From contig NZ_JADBEG010000001.1 in NCBI RefSeq assembly GCF_014873755.1, forward strand, positions 2,110,501 through 2,174,500: a DNA stretch of 64,000 nucleotides. The letters are read 5' to 3'. Shown here one piece after another: positions 37,830 through 46,697 of this stretch (position 1 is the first letter of the stretch; each line of letters begins with the position of its first letter). The notes below the pieces were generated by a model. That model was not told the origin of the DNA. It was given only the letters and a program-made list of their open reading frames with translations, and did not search any database. The position numbers and the translations under genes are program-made. The stretch is from Amycolatopsis lexingtonensis. GTDB lineage: Bacteria > Actinomycetota > Actinomycetes > Mycobacteriales > Pseudonocardiaceae.

Positions 37830-37932
37830 GATCTGCAGATCCTTCCACCCCGGCCCCGCGGGCGCCGCCCCGCCCCGCCGCGGGTGCAGCCCATCTCACA
37901 CGGGAGTGGACGCCACCTCCCACGAGCTGGGA

Positions 37933-38418
37933 TCAGAAGAGCGACCCCCGCTCGAAGTCGAGCAGGTACCGCTTGCGTTCCAGGCCGCCGCCGTAGCCGG
38001 TGAGCGAGCCGGTCGAGCCGACCACCCGGTGGCACGGGACGATGATGCCGATCGGGTTCTTGCCGTTCGCCAGCCCGACCGCCCGGGACGCGCCCGGGTT
38101 GCCGAGCCGGTCGGCCAGCTCGCCGTACGAGATCGTCGTGCCGTACGGGATCTCGCGCAGCTGGGCCCAGACCGAGCGCTGGAACGGCGTCCCGACGAAG
38201 GTCAGCGGCAGCTCGAACTGCTCGCGCTGCCCGGCGAAGTACTCCTTCAGCTCGGTTTCGGCGCGGGCGAAGATGTCCGCGCCGGGGTCGGCCCGGCCGA
38301 ACGTCAGCTCGTCCGGGCGGTGGCGCTGCCCGGCCATGTACAGGCCGCAGAGCGCGTCGTCCTCGGCGACCAGCGTCAGCGGGCCGCAGGGACTGTCGAC
38401 GATCGAGTGGGAACGCAT
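37933..38418 (-). CDS. ogt: Methylated-DNA-protein-cysteine methyltransferase Ogt
   Basis: 161 aa suicidal alkyltransferase. The active-site PCHRV has Cys129 as methyl acceptor, preceded by TISYGELADRLGNPGASRAVG (helix-turn-helix) and NGKNPIGIIV. It repairs O6-methylguanine and O4-methylthymine. The ATG has AGGAGG 4 nt upstream, and the site overlaps the stop codon of the upstream Ada-AlkA gene (8-bp gap), so the two form one adaptive-response operon. Confidence 0.95.
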   Translation of the reverse strand: MRSHSIVDSPCGPLTLVAEDDALCGLYMAGQRHRPDELTFGRADPGADIFARAETELKEYFAGQREQFELPLTFVGTPFQRSVWAQLREIPYGTTISYGELADRLGNPGASRAVGLANGKNPIGIIVPCHRVVGSTGSLTGYGGGLERKRYLLDFERGSLF

Positions 38419-38426
38419 GGGACCTC

Positions 38427-39899
38427 CTAGGCGGCGGGCATCCGGTTGATCGCGTGGTCACCGGTGGCCCACAGGTGCTGGGTGGCGTAGGCGCGCCAGG
38501 GGCGCCACGCCGCGGAGCGGGCGACGACGGCGGCCTGGCCGCCGAGACCGAGGGTTTCGGCGGCGTACTTGATGCCGAGATCGGTGGGGAGGAAGGCGTC
38601 CGGGTCGCCCAGCGCCCGCATCGCGATGCTCTCGACCGTCCACGGCCCGAAGCCCGGCAACGCGGTCAGCGCCGCCCGGGCCGCGTCCCAGTCGCTGCCC
38701 GCGCCGAGGTCGAGGCCGCCGGTCAGCGCCTCGACCAGGGCGAGCAACGTGCGACGGCGGCTGCGCGGCATGGCCAGCGTCTCCGGGTCCAGCGACGCCA
38801 GCGCCTCCGGGGACGGGAACAGATGGGTCAGGCCGCCTCCGGGGTCCTCGACCGGTTCGCCGTGGGCGACGACGAGCCGGGCCGCGTGGGTCCGGGCCGC
38901 CGCTGTCGAGACCTGCTGGCCCAAAACGGCCCGGACGGCGAACTCGGCGCCGTCGACCGTGCGCGGGACCCGGCGGCCCGGCGCGGCGGCGACCAGGGGC
39001 GCGAGCAGCGGGTCGGTGGCAAGCTGGTCGTCGACGGCGACCGGGTCGGCGTCGAGGTCGAGCAGGCGGCGGCACCGGCTGGTCGCGGCGGGCAGGTCGC
39101 GGAGGTCGGCCAGGGTCAGCCGGCACGCGATGTGCCCGTCTTCGGGCCGCAGCGCGACGATGCCGGGGCCGTGCGGCAGCCGCAGCGTCCGGCGGTAGGC
39201 GCCGTCCCGCCACTCCTCCACGCCCGGCACGCCGGTCGCCACGAGGTGCCCGAACAGGTTGTCGGGGCACAGCGGCTTCCGGTACGGCAGCCGCAGCACG
39301 AGCGCCCCGGCGGCCGCGGGCCTGCCCTTGGCGCGCTGCCGCAGTTCGGTCGGCGAGAGGGCGAAGACCTCGCGCACGGTGTCGTTGAACGTCCGGATGC
39401 TGCCGAACCCGGCGGCCAGCGCCAGTTCGGTCATCGGCAGGGTGGTCGTCTCGATCAGGGTCCGCGCGGTCTGCGCGCGCTGGGCCCGCGCCAGCGCCAG
39501 CGGGCCGGCGCCGAGCTCGGCGAACACCTGGCGCTCGACCTGCCGGACGCTGTAGCCGAGCCGGGCGGCCAGCCCGCGGACCCCTTCGGTGTCCACGACG
39601 CCGTCGGCGATCAGCCGCATAGCGCGCGCCACCAGGTCGGCGCGCTCGTTCCACAGCGGCGAGCCGGGGCTGGCGTCGGGACGGCAGCGCTTGCAGGCGC
39701 GGAACCCGGCCTGCTGCGCGGCCGCCGCGCTCGGGTAGAAGCTCATGTTCCGCGGCTTGGGCGGCACCACGGGACAGCTGGGCCGGCAGTAGATCTTCGT
39801 CGTCAGGACTGCCGTGTAGAACCACCCGTCGAACCGGGCGTCCTTGCCCTGCACGGCCCGCACGCACCGTTCGAAGTCTTCATGCACGCGACCCAGCAT
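38427..39899 (-). CDS. alkA: Ada-like regulator fused to AlkA DNA-3-methyladenine glycosylase
   Basis: 490 aa with three parts. The Ada N-terminal domain has the four zinc cysteines Cys38, Cys42, Cys69 and Cys72; Cys38 would accept methyl groups from phosphotriesters. An AraC-type HTH at about 90-190 binds DNA after methylation. The HhH-GPD glycosylase from about 200 has LPGFGPWT and the catalytic Asp440 in PTDLG. One protein can thus sense and excise alkylation damage, and it is coupled to ogt. The start ATG has no clear Shine-Dalgarno; a GTG four codons in is also possible. Confidence 0.93.
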   Translation of the reverse strand: MLGRVHEDFERCVRAVQGKDARFDGWFYTAVLTTKIYCRPSCPVVPPKPRNMSFYPSAAAAQQAGFRACKRCRPDASPGSPLWNERADLVARAMRLIADGVVDTEGVRGLAARLGYSVRQVERQVFAELGAGPLALARAQRAQTARTLIETTTLPMTELALAAGFGSIRTFNDTVREVFALSPTELRQRAKGRPAAAGALVLRLPYRKPLCPDNLFGHLVATGVPGVEEWRDGAYRRTLRLPHGPGIVALRPEDGHIACRLTLADLRDLPAATSRCRRLLDLDADPVAVDDQLATDPLLAPLVAAAPGRRVPRTVDGAEFAVRAVLGQQVSTAAARTHAARLVVAHGEPVEDPGGGLTHLFPSPEALASLDPETLAMPRSRRRTLLALVEALTGGLDLGAGSDWDAARAALTALPGFGPWTVESIAMRALGDPDAFLPTDLGIKYAAETLGLGGQAAVVARSAAWRPWRAYATQHLWATGDHAINRMPAA

Positions 39900-39943
39900 C
39901 GCCGAGCGCGACGGCCGGGGCTAGCGGAAATGCGACATGGGCG

Positions 39944-40645
39944 TCAGCCCAGCAAAGCCGCCAGCGCGGGCACGTCGACACCCACGAGCGAGTCGCGGAA
40001 CACGCGCCGCTCCCCCGCCTCGACCGGCACGTCGTTCGGGATGACCAGGACCGTGCAGCCCGCCGCGACCGCCGACGCCGTGCCCGGCGGGGAATCCTCG
40101 ACCGCGACGCACGCCGCCGGGTCGACGCCGAGCAGCTCCGCGGCCTTGAGGTACGGGCGCGGGTGCGGCTTGTTGAGCCCCTCGACCTCGTCGCCGCACA
40201 CCGTGACGTCGAAGAAGTCGCGGCCGATCGTGTTCAGCGCCAGCTCGGTCAGGTCGCGTTCGGTCGAAGTGACCAGCGCCGACCGCAGGCCCGCCGCCTT
40301 CACCGCGGCCAGTGCTTCGCGGGCCCCCGGGCGCCACGGCAGCGCGTCGTCGAACAGCCCGGCCGTGCGGCGGCGGATCTGGTCGCCGGTGGCGGCGATC
40401 GCCTCTGGCGTCACTTCCCGGCCGACGACCTCGAGCAGGTACTCCGCGGTGTCGTCCATGTTGGACCCGACGAGCGTCATCCGCTGTTCCTCCGACAGCT
40501 TGCCGCCCAGGGCTTCCGCCGTCTCGTAGAGGGCGACGTCCCACAGCTTCTCGGAATCGACCAGTGTGCCGTCCATGTCCCACAACACGGCAAAGAGTCC
40601 GTCCCGCGACGACGTGCTCTTTCCCGCGGAGGCGCCAATCAGCAC
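39944..40645 (-). CDS. HAD-superfamily phosphatase (beta-phosphoglucomutase-like)
   Basis: 233 aa. Motif I is DMDGTLVDSE (nucleophile Asp23, acid/base Asp25), motif II is LVTST, and later KPHPRPYL (Lys) and VEDSPPG (acidic pair) complete the four HAD motifs, with the small helical cap of subfamily IA. The substrate is unknown. The GTG at 40643-40645 has GGAGGG about 9 nt upstream; the open frame continues far upstream only as a shadow of metH. It follows metH by 17 bp and is probably co-transcribed. Confidence 0.87.
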   Translation of the reverse strand: MLIGASAGKSTSSRDGLFAVLWDMDGTLVDSEKLWDVALYETAEALGGKLSEEQRMTLVGSNMDDTAEYLLEVVGREVTPEAIAATGDQIRRRTAGLFDDALPWRPGAREALAAVKAAGLRSALVTSTERDLTELALNTIGRDFFDVTVCGDEVEGLNKPHPRPYLKAAELLGVDPAACVAVEDSPPGTASAVAAGCTVLVIPNDVPVEAGERRVFRDSLVGVDVPALAALLG

Positions 40646-40662
40646 AGTGGATTCCCTCCAGG

Positions 40663-43600
40663 TCAGGTGTTGAAGTACTTCGCTTCGGGGTGGTGGCAGA
40701 CGATCGCGTCGGTCGACTGCTCGGGGTGCAGCTGGTACTCCTCGGACAGCTTGACGCCGATGCGGCCCGGCTCGAGGAGCGCGACGATCTTCGCCCGGTC
40801 CTCGAGATCGGGACAGGCGCCGTAGCCCAGTGAGAACCTCGCCCCACGGTAGCCGAGCTTGAAGAAGTCCTCGACGTCGTCCGGGTCCTCTGAGGCGACC
40901 GCCACACCGCCGGGCAGGGTCAGCTCCTGCCGGACGCGGCAGTGCCAGTACTCGGCCAGCGCCTCGGTGAGCTGCACGCCGAGGCCGTGCACTTCGAGGT
41001 AGTCGCGGTAGGCGTTCGCGGCGAACAGCTCGTTCGCGTAGTCCGCGATCGGCTGCCCCATGGTCACGATCGTGAACGGCACGACGTCGACCTCGCCGGC
41101 CTCCCGCGGCCGGTAGAAGTCGGCCAGGCAGAGCCGCCGGTCGCGGCGCTGGCGCGGGAAGGTGAACCGCACCCGCTCGGGCGCGCCGGGCTCCGGTTCC
41201 GTGAGCACGACCAGGTCGTCGCCCTCGGCGACGCAGGGGAAGTAGCCGTAGACGACGGCCGCGTGGGCCAGGACGCCGTCGGCGGTCAGCCGGTCGAGCC
41301 AGTACCGCAACCGCGGCCGGCCTTCGGACTCGACCAGTTCGTCGTACGTCGGCCCGGCCCCGCCGCGCGCGCCCTTGAGGCCCCACTGCCCCATGAAGGT
41401 CGCGCGCTCGTCGAGCATCGCGGCGTAGTCGGCGAGCGCGACGCCCTTGACCACGCGCGAACCCCAGAACGGCGGGGTCGGCAGCGGCACATCGGTGGCG
41501 ACATCGGAGCGTGACGGCGGCGGGCCTTCGAGGGCTTCCTCCTCCTCCTTGCGGGCCTTGCGCGCCTCGGCGATCCGCAGCGAGCGCTCACGGCGTTCCC
41601 TGCGCTCCTTGCGCTTCTGCTCCGCGTCGGCGTCCACCAGCGGCGTCTCCCCGCGCTTGGCGGCCATGATCGCGTCCATCAGCCGCAGGCCTTCGAACGC
41701 GTCCCGCGCATAGCGGACGTCGCCGAGGTAGAGCTCCGTGAGGTCGTTCTCGACGTACGACCGGGTGAGCGCGGCGCCGCCGAGCAGCACCGGCCAGCGC
41801 GCGGAGACGCCCCGGGAGTTCATCTCCTGGAGGTTCTCCTTCATGATCACGGTCGACTTCACCAGCAGCCCGGACATCCCGATCGCGTCGGCGCCCTGCT
41901 CCTCGGCCGCGTCCAGGATGGTCGTGATCGGCTGCTTGATGCCGAGGTTGACGACCTCGTAGCCGTTGTTGGACAGGATGATGTCGACGAGGTTCTTGCC
42001 GATGTCGTGCACGTCGCCGCGGACGGTCGCGAGCACGATCCGGCCCTTGCCGGCGTCGTCCTCCTTCTCCATGTGCGGCTCGAGGTGCGCCACCGCGGCC
42101 TTCATCACCTCGGCGGACTGCAGCACGAACGGCAGCTGCATCTGCCCGGACCCGAACAGCTCGCCGACGGTCTTCATGCCCGACAGCAGCGTGTCGTTGA
42201 TGATCTCCAGGGCGGGCCGCTGCTCCAGGGCCGCGTCGAGGTCGTCGGCCAGCCCGTTGCGCTCGCCGTCGACGATCCGGCGTTCGAGGCGCTCGAACAG
42301 CGGCAGCGCGGCCAGCTCTTCGGCTCGCGACGCCTTCGATGAGGCCGCGCTGACGCCCTCGAAAAGGGCCATCAGCTCCTGGAGCGGGTCGTAGCCTTCG
42401 CGGCGGCGGTCGTAGATCAGGTCGAGCGCGACCGCGCGCTGTTCGTCGGGGATCCGCGCCATCGGGAGGATCTTCGACGCGTGCACGATCGCGGTGTCCA
42501 GCCCGGCCTGGACGCACTCGTGCAGGAACACCGAGTTCAGCACCTGCCGGGCGGCCGGGTTGAGCCCGAAGGAGATGTTGGACAGCCCCAGCGTGGTCTG
42601 GACCTCGGGGTGGCGCCGCTTGATCTCGCGGATCGCCTCGATCGTCTCGGCCCCGTCGCGGCGCGACTCCTCCTGGCCGGTGGCGATGGTGAAGGTGAGC
42701 GCGTCGACGATGACGTCGGACGTGCGCAGCCCCCAGTTCCCGGTGATGTCCTCGATCAGCCGGGTCGCGATGTCGGCCTTCTTCCGCGCGGTCCGCGCCT
42801 GGCCGTCTTCGTCGATGGTAAGGGCGACTACCGCCGCGCCGTACTCGCGGACCAGCTCCATGACCTGGGTGAACCGGGACTCCGGCCCGTCGCCGTCCTC
42901 GTAGTTGACGGAGTTGACCGCGCACCGGCCGCCGAGCCGCTGCAGGCCCGCCTCGAGCACGGCGACCTCGGTGGAGTCGAGCATGATCGGCAGCGTCGAC
43001 GCCGTGGCGAGGCGCCCGGCCAGCTCGGCCATGTCCGCGGTGCCGTCGCGCCCGACGTAGTCGACGCAGAGGTCGAGCAGGTGGGCGCCGTCGCGGGTCT
43101 GCTCGCGGGCGATCTCGACGCAGTCGTCCCAGCGGCCCTCGAGCATCGCCGTGCGGAACGCCTTCGAGCCGTTGGCGTTGGTCCGCTCGCCGATCATCAG
43201 CACGCTGGCGTCCTGCTTGAACGGCACCGCCTGGTAGAGCGACGACACGCCGGGCTCCGGGCGCGGCCGGCGCGGCACCGGTTTCGTCGCGGAGACGGCC
43301 GCGGCGAGCTGCCGGATGTGCTCGTCGGTGGTCCCGCAGCAGCCGCCGACCAGGCCGACGCCGAACTCCCGGACGAACCCCGTCAGGGCCTCGACCAGCG
43401 CTTCCGGGCCGAGCGGGTAGACGGCGCCGTCCGGGCCGAGCTCGGGCAGGCCGGCGTTCGGCATCACCGACAGCGGCACCCGGGCGTGCTTGGCCAGCTG
43501 CCGCAGGTGCTCGCTCATCTCGGCCGGGCCGGTGGCGCAGTTGAGCCCGATGACGTCGATGCCGAGCGGCTCCAGCGCGGCCAGTGCCGCGCCGACCTCG

Positions 43601-44217
43601 GTGCCGAGCAGCATGGTCCCGGTCGTTTCGACGGTGATCGACGCGAGGACCGGCACGCGCCGGCCTTCGGCGGCCATCGCCCGCTTCGCGCCGATGATCG
43701 ACGCCTTCGTCTGGAGGATGTCCTGGGTGGTCTCGACGATCACCGCGTCCACGCCGCCGGCCAGCAGCCCGCGGACCTCTTCCTGGTAGGCGTCGCGCAG
43801 GGTGATGAACGGCGCGTGCCCGAGCGTCGGGAGCTTCGTGCCGGGGCCGACCGAGCCGAGCGCGAACCGCGGGCGGTCCGGCGTCGCGAACTCGTCCGCG
43901 GTCTCCCGCGCCAGCCGGGCGCCGGCTTCGGCCAGTTCGAAGATCCGCTCGGTGATGTCGTATTCGGCGAAGTTGGCGAAATTGGCCCCGAAAGTGTTCG
44001 TCTCGACCGCGTCCGCCCCCGCTTCGAGGTAGCCGCGGTGGACGGACCGGACGACGTCCGGCCGGGTGACGTTGAGGATCTCGTTGCAGCCTTCGAGCCC
44101 GCCGAAGTCGTCCAGGCTGAGGTCGTGGGCCTGCAGGGCGGTGCCCATCGCCCCGTCGGCCACCAGGACGCGTGAGCCGAGGGCTTCGAGAAAGGCGGAC
44201 GACAGGCGGTCGGACAT
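40663..44217 (-). CDS. metH: Cobalamin-dependent methionine synthase MetH
   Basis: 1184 aa with four modules in order: homocysteine-binding barrel with zinc ligands Cys227, Cys293 and Cys294; methyltetrahydrofolate pterin-binding barrel (from about 335); B12 cap and Rossmann domain with the cobalt-ligating DVHDIGKN at 735-742; and the C-terminal activation domain. It methylates homocysteine to methionine. The linker before the activation domain (about 880-920) is unusually charged (KRKERRERRERSLRIAEARKARK-like, then acidic). The divergent gap to the PAC2 gene is only 38 bp, too short for a cobalamin riboswitch. Confidence 0.95.
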   Translation of the reverse strand: MSDRLSSAFLEALGSRVLVADGAMGTALQAHDLSLDDFGGLEGCNEILNVTRPDVVRSVHRGYLEAGADAVETNTFGANFANFAEYDITERIFELAEAGARLARETADEFATPDRPRFALGSVGPGTKLPTLGHAPFITLRDAYQEEVRGLLAGGVDAVIVETTQDILQTKASIIGAKRAMAAEGRRVPVLASITVETTGTMLLGTEVGAALAALEPLGIDVIGLNCATGPAEMSEHLRQLAKHARVPLSVMPNAGLPELGPDGAVYPLGPEALVEALTGFVREFGVGLVGGCCGTTDEHIRQLAAAVSATKPVPRRPRPEPGVSSLYQAVPFKQDASVLMIGERTNANGSKAFRTAMLEGRWDDCVEIAREQTRDGAHLLDLCVDYVGRDGTADMAELAGRLATASTLPIMLDSTEVAVLEAGLQRLGGRCAVNSVNYEDGDGPESRFTQVMELVREYGAAVVALTIDEDGQARTARKKADIATRLIEDITGNWGLRTSDVIVDALTFTIATGQEESRRDGAETIEAIREIKRRHPEVQTTLGLSNISFGLNPAARQVLNSVFLHECVQAGLDTAIVHASKILPMARIPDEQRAVALDLIYDRRREGYDPLQELMALFEGVSAASSKASRAEELAALPLFERLERRIVDGERNGLADDLDAALEQRPALEIINDTLLSGMKTVGELFGSGQMQLPFVLQSAEVMKAAVAHLEPHMEKEDDAGKGRIVLATVRGDVHDIGKNLVDIILSNNGYEVVNLGIKQPITTILDAAEEQGADAIGMSGLLVKSTVIMKENLQEMNSRGVSARWPVLLGGAALTRSYVENDLTELYLGDVRYARDAFEGLRLMDAIMAAKRGETPLVDADAEQKRKERRERRERSLRIAEARKARKEEEEALEGPPPSRSDVATDVPLPTPPFWGSRVVKGVALADYAAMLDERATFMGQWGLKGARGGAGPTYDELVESEGRPRLRYWLDRLTADGVLAHAAVVYGYFPCVAEGDDLVVLTEPEPGAPERVRFTFPRQRRDRRLCLADFYRPREAGEVDVVPFTIVTMGQPIADYANELFAANAYRDYLEVHGLGVQLTEALAEYWHCRVRQELTLPGGVAVASEDPDDVEDFFKLGYRGARFSLGYGACPDLEDRAKIVALLEPGRIGVKLSEEYQLHPEQSTDAIVCHHPEAKYFNT

Positions 44218-44255
44218 GCTGAACAGGGTAAGGCCGGTGGTCGTAGGCTGGTCCG

Positions 44256-45161
44256 GTGAGTGAGCCCGTCGACGAGACCCCGCGGCCGCCTGGCGACCGC
44301 CCCGAACCCACCCGACCGTTGATGGTCGTCGCCTTCGAAGGCTGGAACGACGCAGGTGACGCGGCCAGCCGGGCGGTCGAGCACCTGCAGCTGAATTGGG
44401 ACGCCACGCCCCTGGCCGAACTGGAGCCCGACGACTACTACGACTTCCAGGTCAGCCGCCCGACCGTCCGGATGGTGGACGGCGTCACTCGCCGGGTGGA
44501 CTGGCCGACGACGACGCTCTCGGTGTGCCGCCCGGACGGGTTCGACCGCGACGTGGTCCTCGTCCAGGGACCCGAGCCGAACATGCGCTGGCGCGCGTTC
44601 TGCGCGGAGCTGCTGGAGCACATCAAGCAGCTCGACGTCGCGACCGTCGTGACGCTCGGCGCGCTGCTCGCCGACACCGCGCACACCCGGCCGGTCCCGG
44701 TCACCGGGACGGCGTACGACAAGGACACCGCGTCGCTCTACGGCCTCGACCTGAACAACTACCAGGGCCCGACCGGCATCGTCGGGATCCTGCAGGACTA
44801 CTGCGTGCAGGCGGGCATCCCGGCCGTGTCGATCTGGGCGGCGGTGCCGCACTACGTGTCGCACCCGCCGTCCCCGAAGGCGACGCTGGCGCTGCTGCAC
44901 AAGCTGGAGGACATCCTCGACGTCGAGATCCCGCTCGGCGCGCTGCCGGAGCAGGCCGAGGAGTGGCAGCGCACGGTCAGCGAGATGGCCGACGAGGACG
45001 AAGAGATCAGCGAGTACGTCCGGGGCCTCGAGGAGCGCGGCGACGCGCAGAGCGAAGTCGCGGAGCAGGACGTCAGCGGCGACAAGATCGCCGCGGAGTT
45101 CGAGCGCTACCTGCGGCGCCGCGGCCGAGGCGGCGGACAGGAAGGCTTCGGCCTGCGCTGA
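44256..45161 (+). CDS. PAC2-family proteasome-assembly-chaperone-like protein
   Basis: 301 aa. LMVVAFEGWNDAGDAASRAVEHL and the later GTAYD and PTGIVGIL...AGIPAVSIWAAVPHYV segments are typical of the bacterial PAC2 family, named for a eukaryotic proteasome assembly chaperone. In actinobacteria the gene often lies near metH and the proteasome region (Rv2125), but a direct role in proteasome assembly is unproven. The C-terminal 60 residues are highly acidic, then basic (YLRRRGRGGG). The start is GTG; the gene is divergent from metH. Confidence 0.88.
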   Translation: MSEPVDETPRPPGDRPEPTRPLMVVAFEGWNDAGDAASRAVEHLQLNWDATPLAELEPDDYYDFQVSRPTVRMVDGVTRRVDWPTTTLSVCRPDGFDRDVVLVQGPEPNMRWRAFCAELLEHIKQLDVATVVTLGALLADTAHTRPVPVTGTAYDKDTASLYGLDLNNYQGPTGIVGILQDYCVQAGIPAVSIWAAVPHYVSHPPSPKATLALLHKLEDILDVEIPLGALPEQAEEWQRTVSEMADEDEEISEYVRGLEERGDAQSEVAEQDVSGDKIAAEFERYLRRRGRGGGQEGFGLR

Positions 45162-45164
45162 GGG

Positions 45165-46106
45165 CTACTTCAGCCAGCTGGTGGCGAACGCCCGGGCGGG
45201 GTTCGCCACCAGCATGGCCGTGACGACGTCCCCGCCCAGCGCCTTCGTCAGCCGCGGCGCCAGCGTCGTGAGCAGGTACGGCAGGCCACCCGGCTCACGG
45301 CGGGCCGTCGCGGTCGTCGTGTCGCCGCCGAGCAGCAGCTGACCGCCGTGCCCGGCGCCGACGAGCGCTTCGAGGCAGTCCGCGAGCCGCCAGTCCGTGT
45401 CGCGGTTGGCCAGTGACGGCCCGTCGAACGCCAGGAAGACGCCGGTTTCCGCGATCTCGCGCTGGGTCCTCGGCTCCGGGTGGCGGTTCAGGTGCCCGAG
45501 GATCACCCGGTCGGCGGGCACGCCGAGCGTGCCGCACAGCAGCTCGGCGATCTCGGGCCCGGCGGTGCCGTGTTCGAGGTGGACCGCGATCGGCGCCCCG
45601 GTTTCTTCGTGCGCCACCGCGGCGGCGGTCAGCGTCGTCCGGGCGTGCGCGTCGATCGCGTGGAACGCGCCGGCGACCTTGATCAGCCCCGCCCGGTGCT
45701 GCCGCATCCGCAGGTCCTCCGGCAGGTCGGCGGGCCCGGTGCCCTCGACGAGGTCGGCGACGAAGAGCCGGACCAGGTCGTCGACCACCTGGCGGAGGAA
45801 CGCCGGTGAGTAGTGCGCGGCCCGGTGCAGGCCGGTCGCCGCGACCACGTGCACCCCGGTTTCCCGCGAGCAGTGGGCGAGTTCCCGGGTCCGGCGGCCG
45901 AGCCCGAACGGCGTCCACTGCACCACGCTCGCCCCGCCGGCGGCCCGGAACCGGATCAGCTGCTCCAGGGCCGCTTCCGTGCTGTCCAGCTCCTCGCCCG
46001 GGAGCAGTTTCGAGGCGAAGAAGAGGTGGTCGTGCGAGTCGGTTACGCCGAGCGCGGCCGGATCGATGTCGCCGAGCAGCGTGCGCACCTTGGGTTCCCC
46101 AGTCAC
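45165..46106 (-). CDS. Phosphotriesterase-like metal-dependent hydrolase
   Basis: 313 aa amidohydrolase-superfamily barrel. Metal ligands appear in order: HDH (His25 and His27), Lys143 in LIKVAGAF (bridging carbamyl-lysine), His176, His205 and Asp262 in LGGDTTT. This fits the phosphotriesterase/lactonase-like group, whose natural substrates are mostly lactones or phosphoesters. The start is GTG. It is divergent from a CGNR-type regulator, with a perfect palindrome (46117-46135) between them, so substrate-responsive control by that regulator is likely. Confidence 0.83.
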   Translation of the reverse strand: MTGEPKVRTLLGDIDPAALGVTDSHDHLFFASKLLPGEELDSTEAALEQLIRFRAAGGASVVQWTPFGLGRRTRELAHCSRETGVHVVAATGLHRAAHYSPAFLRQVVDDLVRLFVADLVEGTGPADLPEDLRMRQHRAGLIKVAGAFHAIDAHARTTLTAAAVAHEETGAPIAVHLEHGTAGPEIAELLCGTLGVPADRVILGHLNRHPEPRTQREIAETGVFLAFDGPSLANRDTDWRLADCLEALVGAGHGGQLLLGGDTTTATARREPGGLPYLLTTLAPRLTKALGGDVVTAMLVANPARAFATSWLK

Positions 46107-46116
46107 CCGGCCGAGT

Positions 46117-46135
46117 GTAACGGCTGAGCCGTTAC
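46117..46135. promoter_or_regulatory. Perfect palindromic operator GTAACGGCT-g-AGCCGTTAC
   Basis: A 9+1+9 perfect inverted repeat in the 38-bp gap between the phosphotriesterase-like and CGNR-type genes. It ends 9 bp before the regulator's GTG start and begins 10 bp from the hydrolase start, so a bound dimer would block both genes. It is the obvious binding site for the CGNR regulator. Confidence 0.75.
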
Positions 46136-46144
46136 GATGGCGCG

Positions 46145-46690
46145 GTGCCGGAAGACTTCCGCCTCGACATGGGCGCGCCTTGGCTGAACCTGCTTGCGAC
46201 CCGCGGCCGCCACTTCGGGCCGCAGCCGGTGGAGCGCATTCCGACCGCGGAGCGGCTGCGCGACTGGCTGGCCGCGTCGGAGCTGACCCCGCTCGCGCCG
46301 GTCACGGACTTCGACGTGACGACGGCCTATGACCTGCGTGAAGTGCTTCGGCCGCTCGCCTTGGGCGCAGTGGACGGCGTCGCGCCGACCGCCGAGCAGG
46401 TGCGGGCGCTGACCGGATTCCTCGACGCGGAGCCGGTCCACCTGGCCGCGCTCGACCGGCTGCACCGCAGCGCCCCGCCGACCGCGGCCGCCGCCTTCGC
46501 CCGGTTGGCCCACCAAGCGGCGGACTGGCTGACCGGTCCCTTGCGGCACGACTTGCGGGCCTGCCCGGAGCAGGATTGCCGAGGGGTGTTTTCCGACCCG
46601 GGCGGCCGGCGACGCTGGTGCCCGTCCCCCGCCTGCGCGAGCCGTGGCCGGGTGCGTGCGCTCAGGGAACGGCGCCGCACGGAGTCATGA
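46145..46690 (+). CDS. CGNR-type zinc-finger regulator with a variant motif
   Basis: 181 aa. The N-terminal ABATE-like helical domain (about 1-125, starting LDMGAPWLNLLATRG) is the presumed ligand sensor. The C-terminal zinc finger has Cys140, Cys145, Cys159 and Cys164. The family-naming Cys-Gly-Asn-Arg is Cys-Ala-Ser-Arg here (CASRGRVRA), although the surrounding RRRWCPS and RA.R.RR remain typical. The start is GTG, immediately after the palindromic operator, so the transcript is probably leaderless. It likely regulates itself and the divergent hydrolase. Confidence 0.8.
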   Translation: MPEDFRLDMGAPWLNLLATRGRHFGPQPVERIPTAERLRDWLAASELTPLAPVTDFDVTTAYDLREVLRPLALGAVDGVAPTAEQVRALTGFLDAEPVHLAALDRLHRSAPPTAAAAFARLAHQAADWLTGPLRHDLRACPEQDCRGVFSDPGGRRRWCPSPACASRGRVRALRERRRTES

Positions 46691-46697
46691 CAGCCAC

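Noticed and set aside
44218..44255. Cobalamin riboswitch ahead of metH
   Set aside because: Only 38 bp separate metH from the divergent PAC2 gene, far too short for the element, and no B12-box-like sequence is seen.
41588..44407. Open frame of about 940 codons overlapping metH in another frame
   Set aside because: Composition is dominated by Arg, Ala and Gly; metH in the other frame carries all catalytic motifs.
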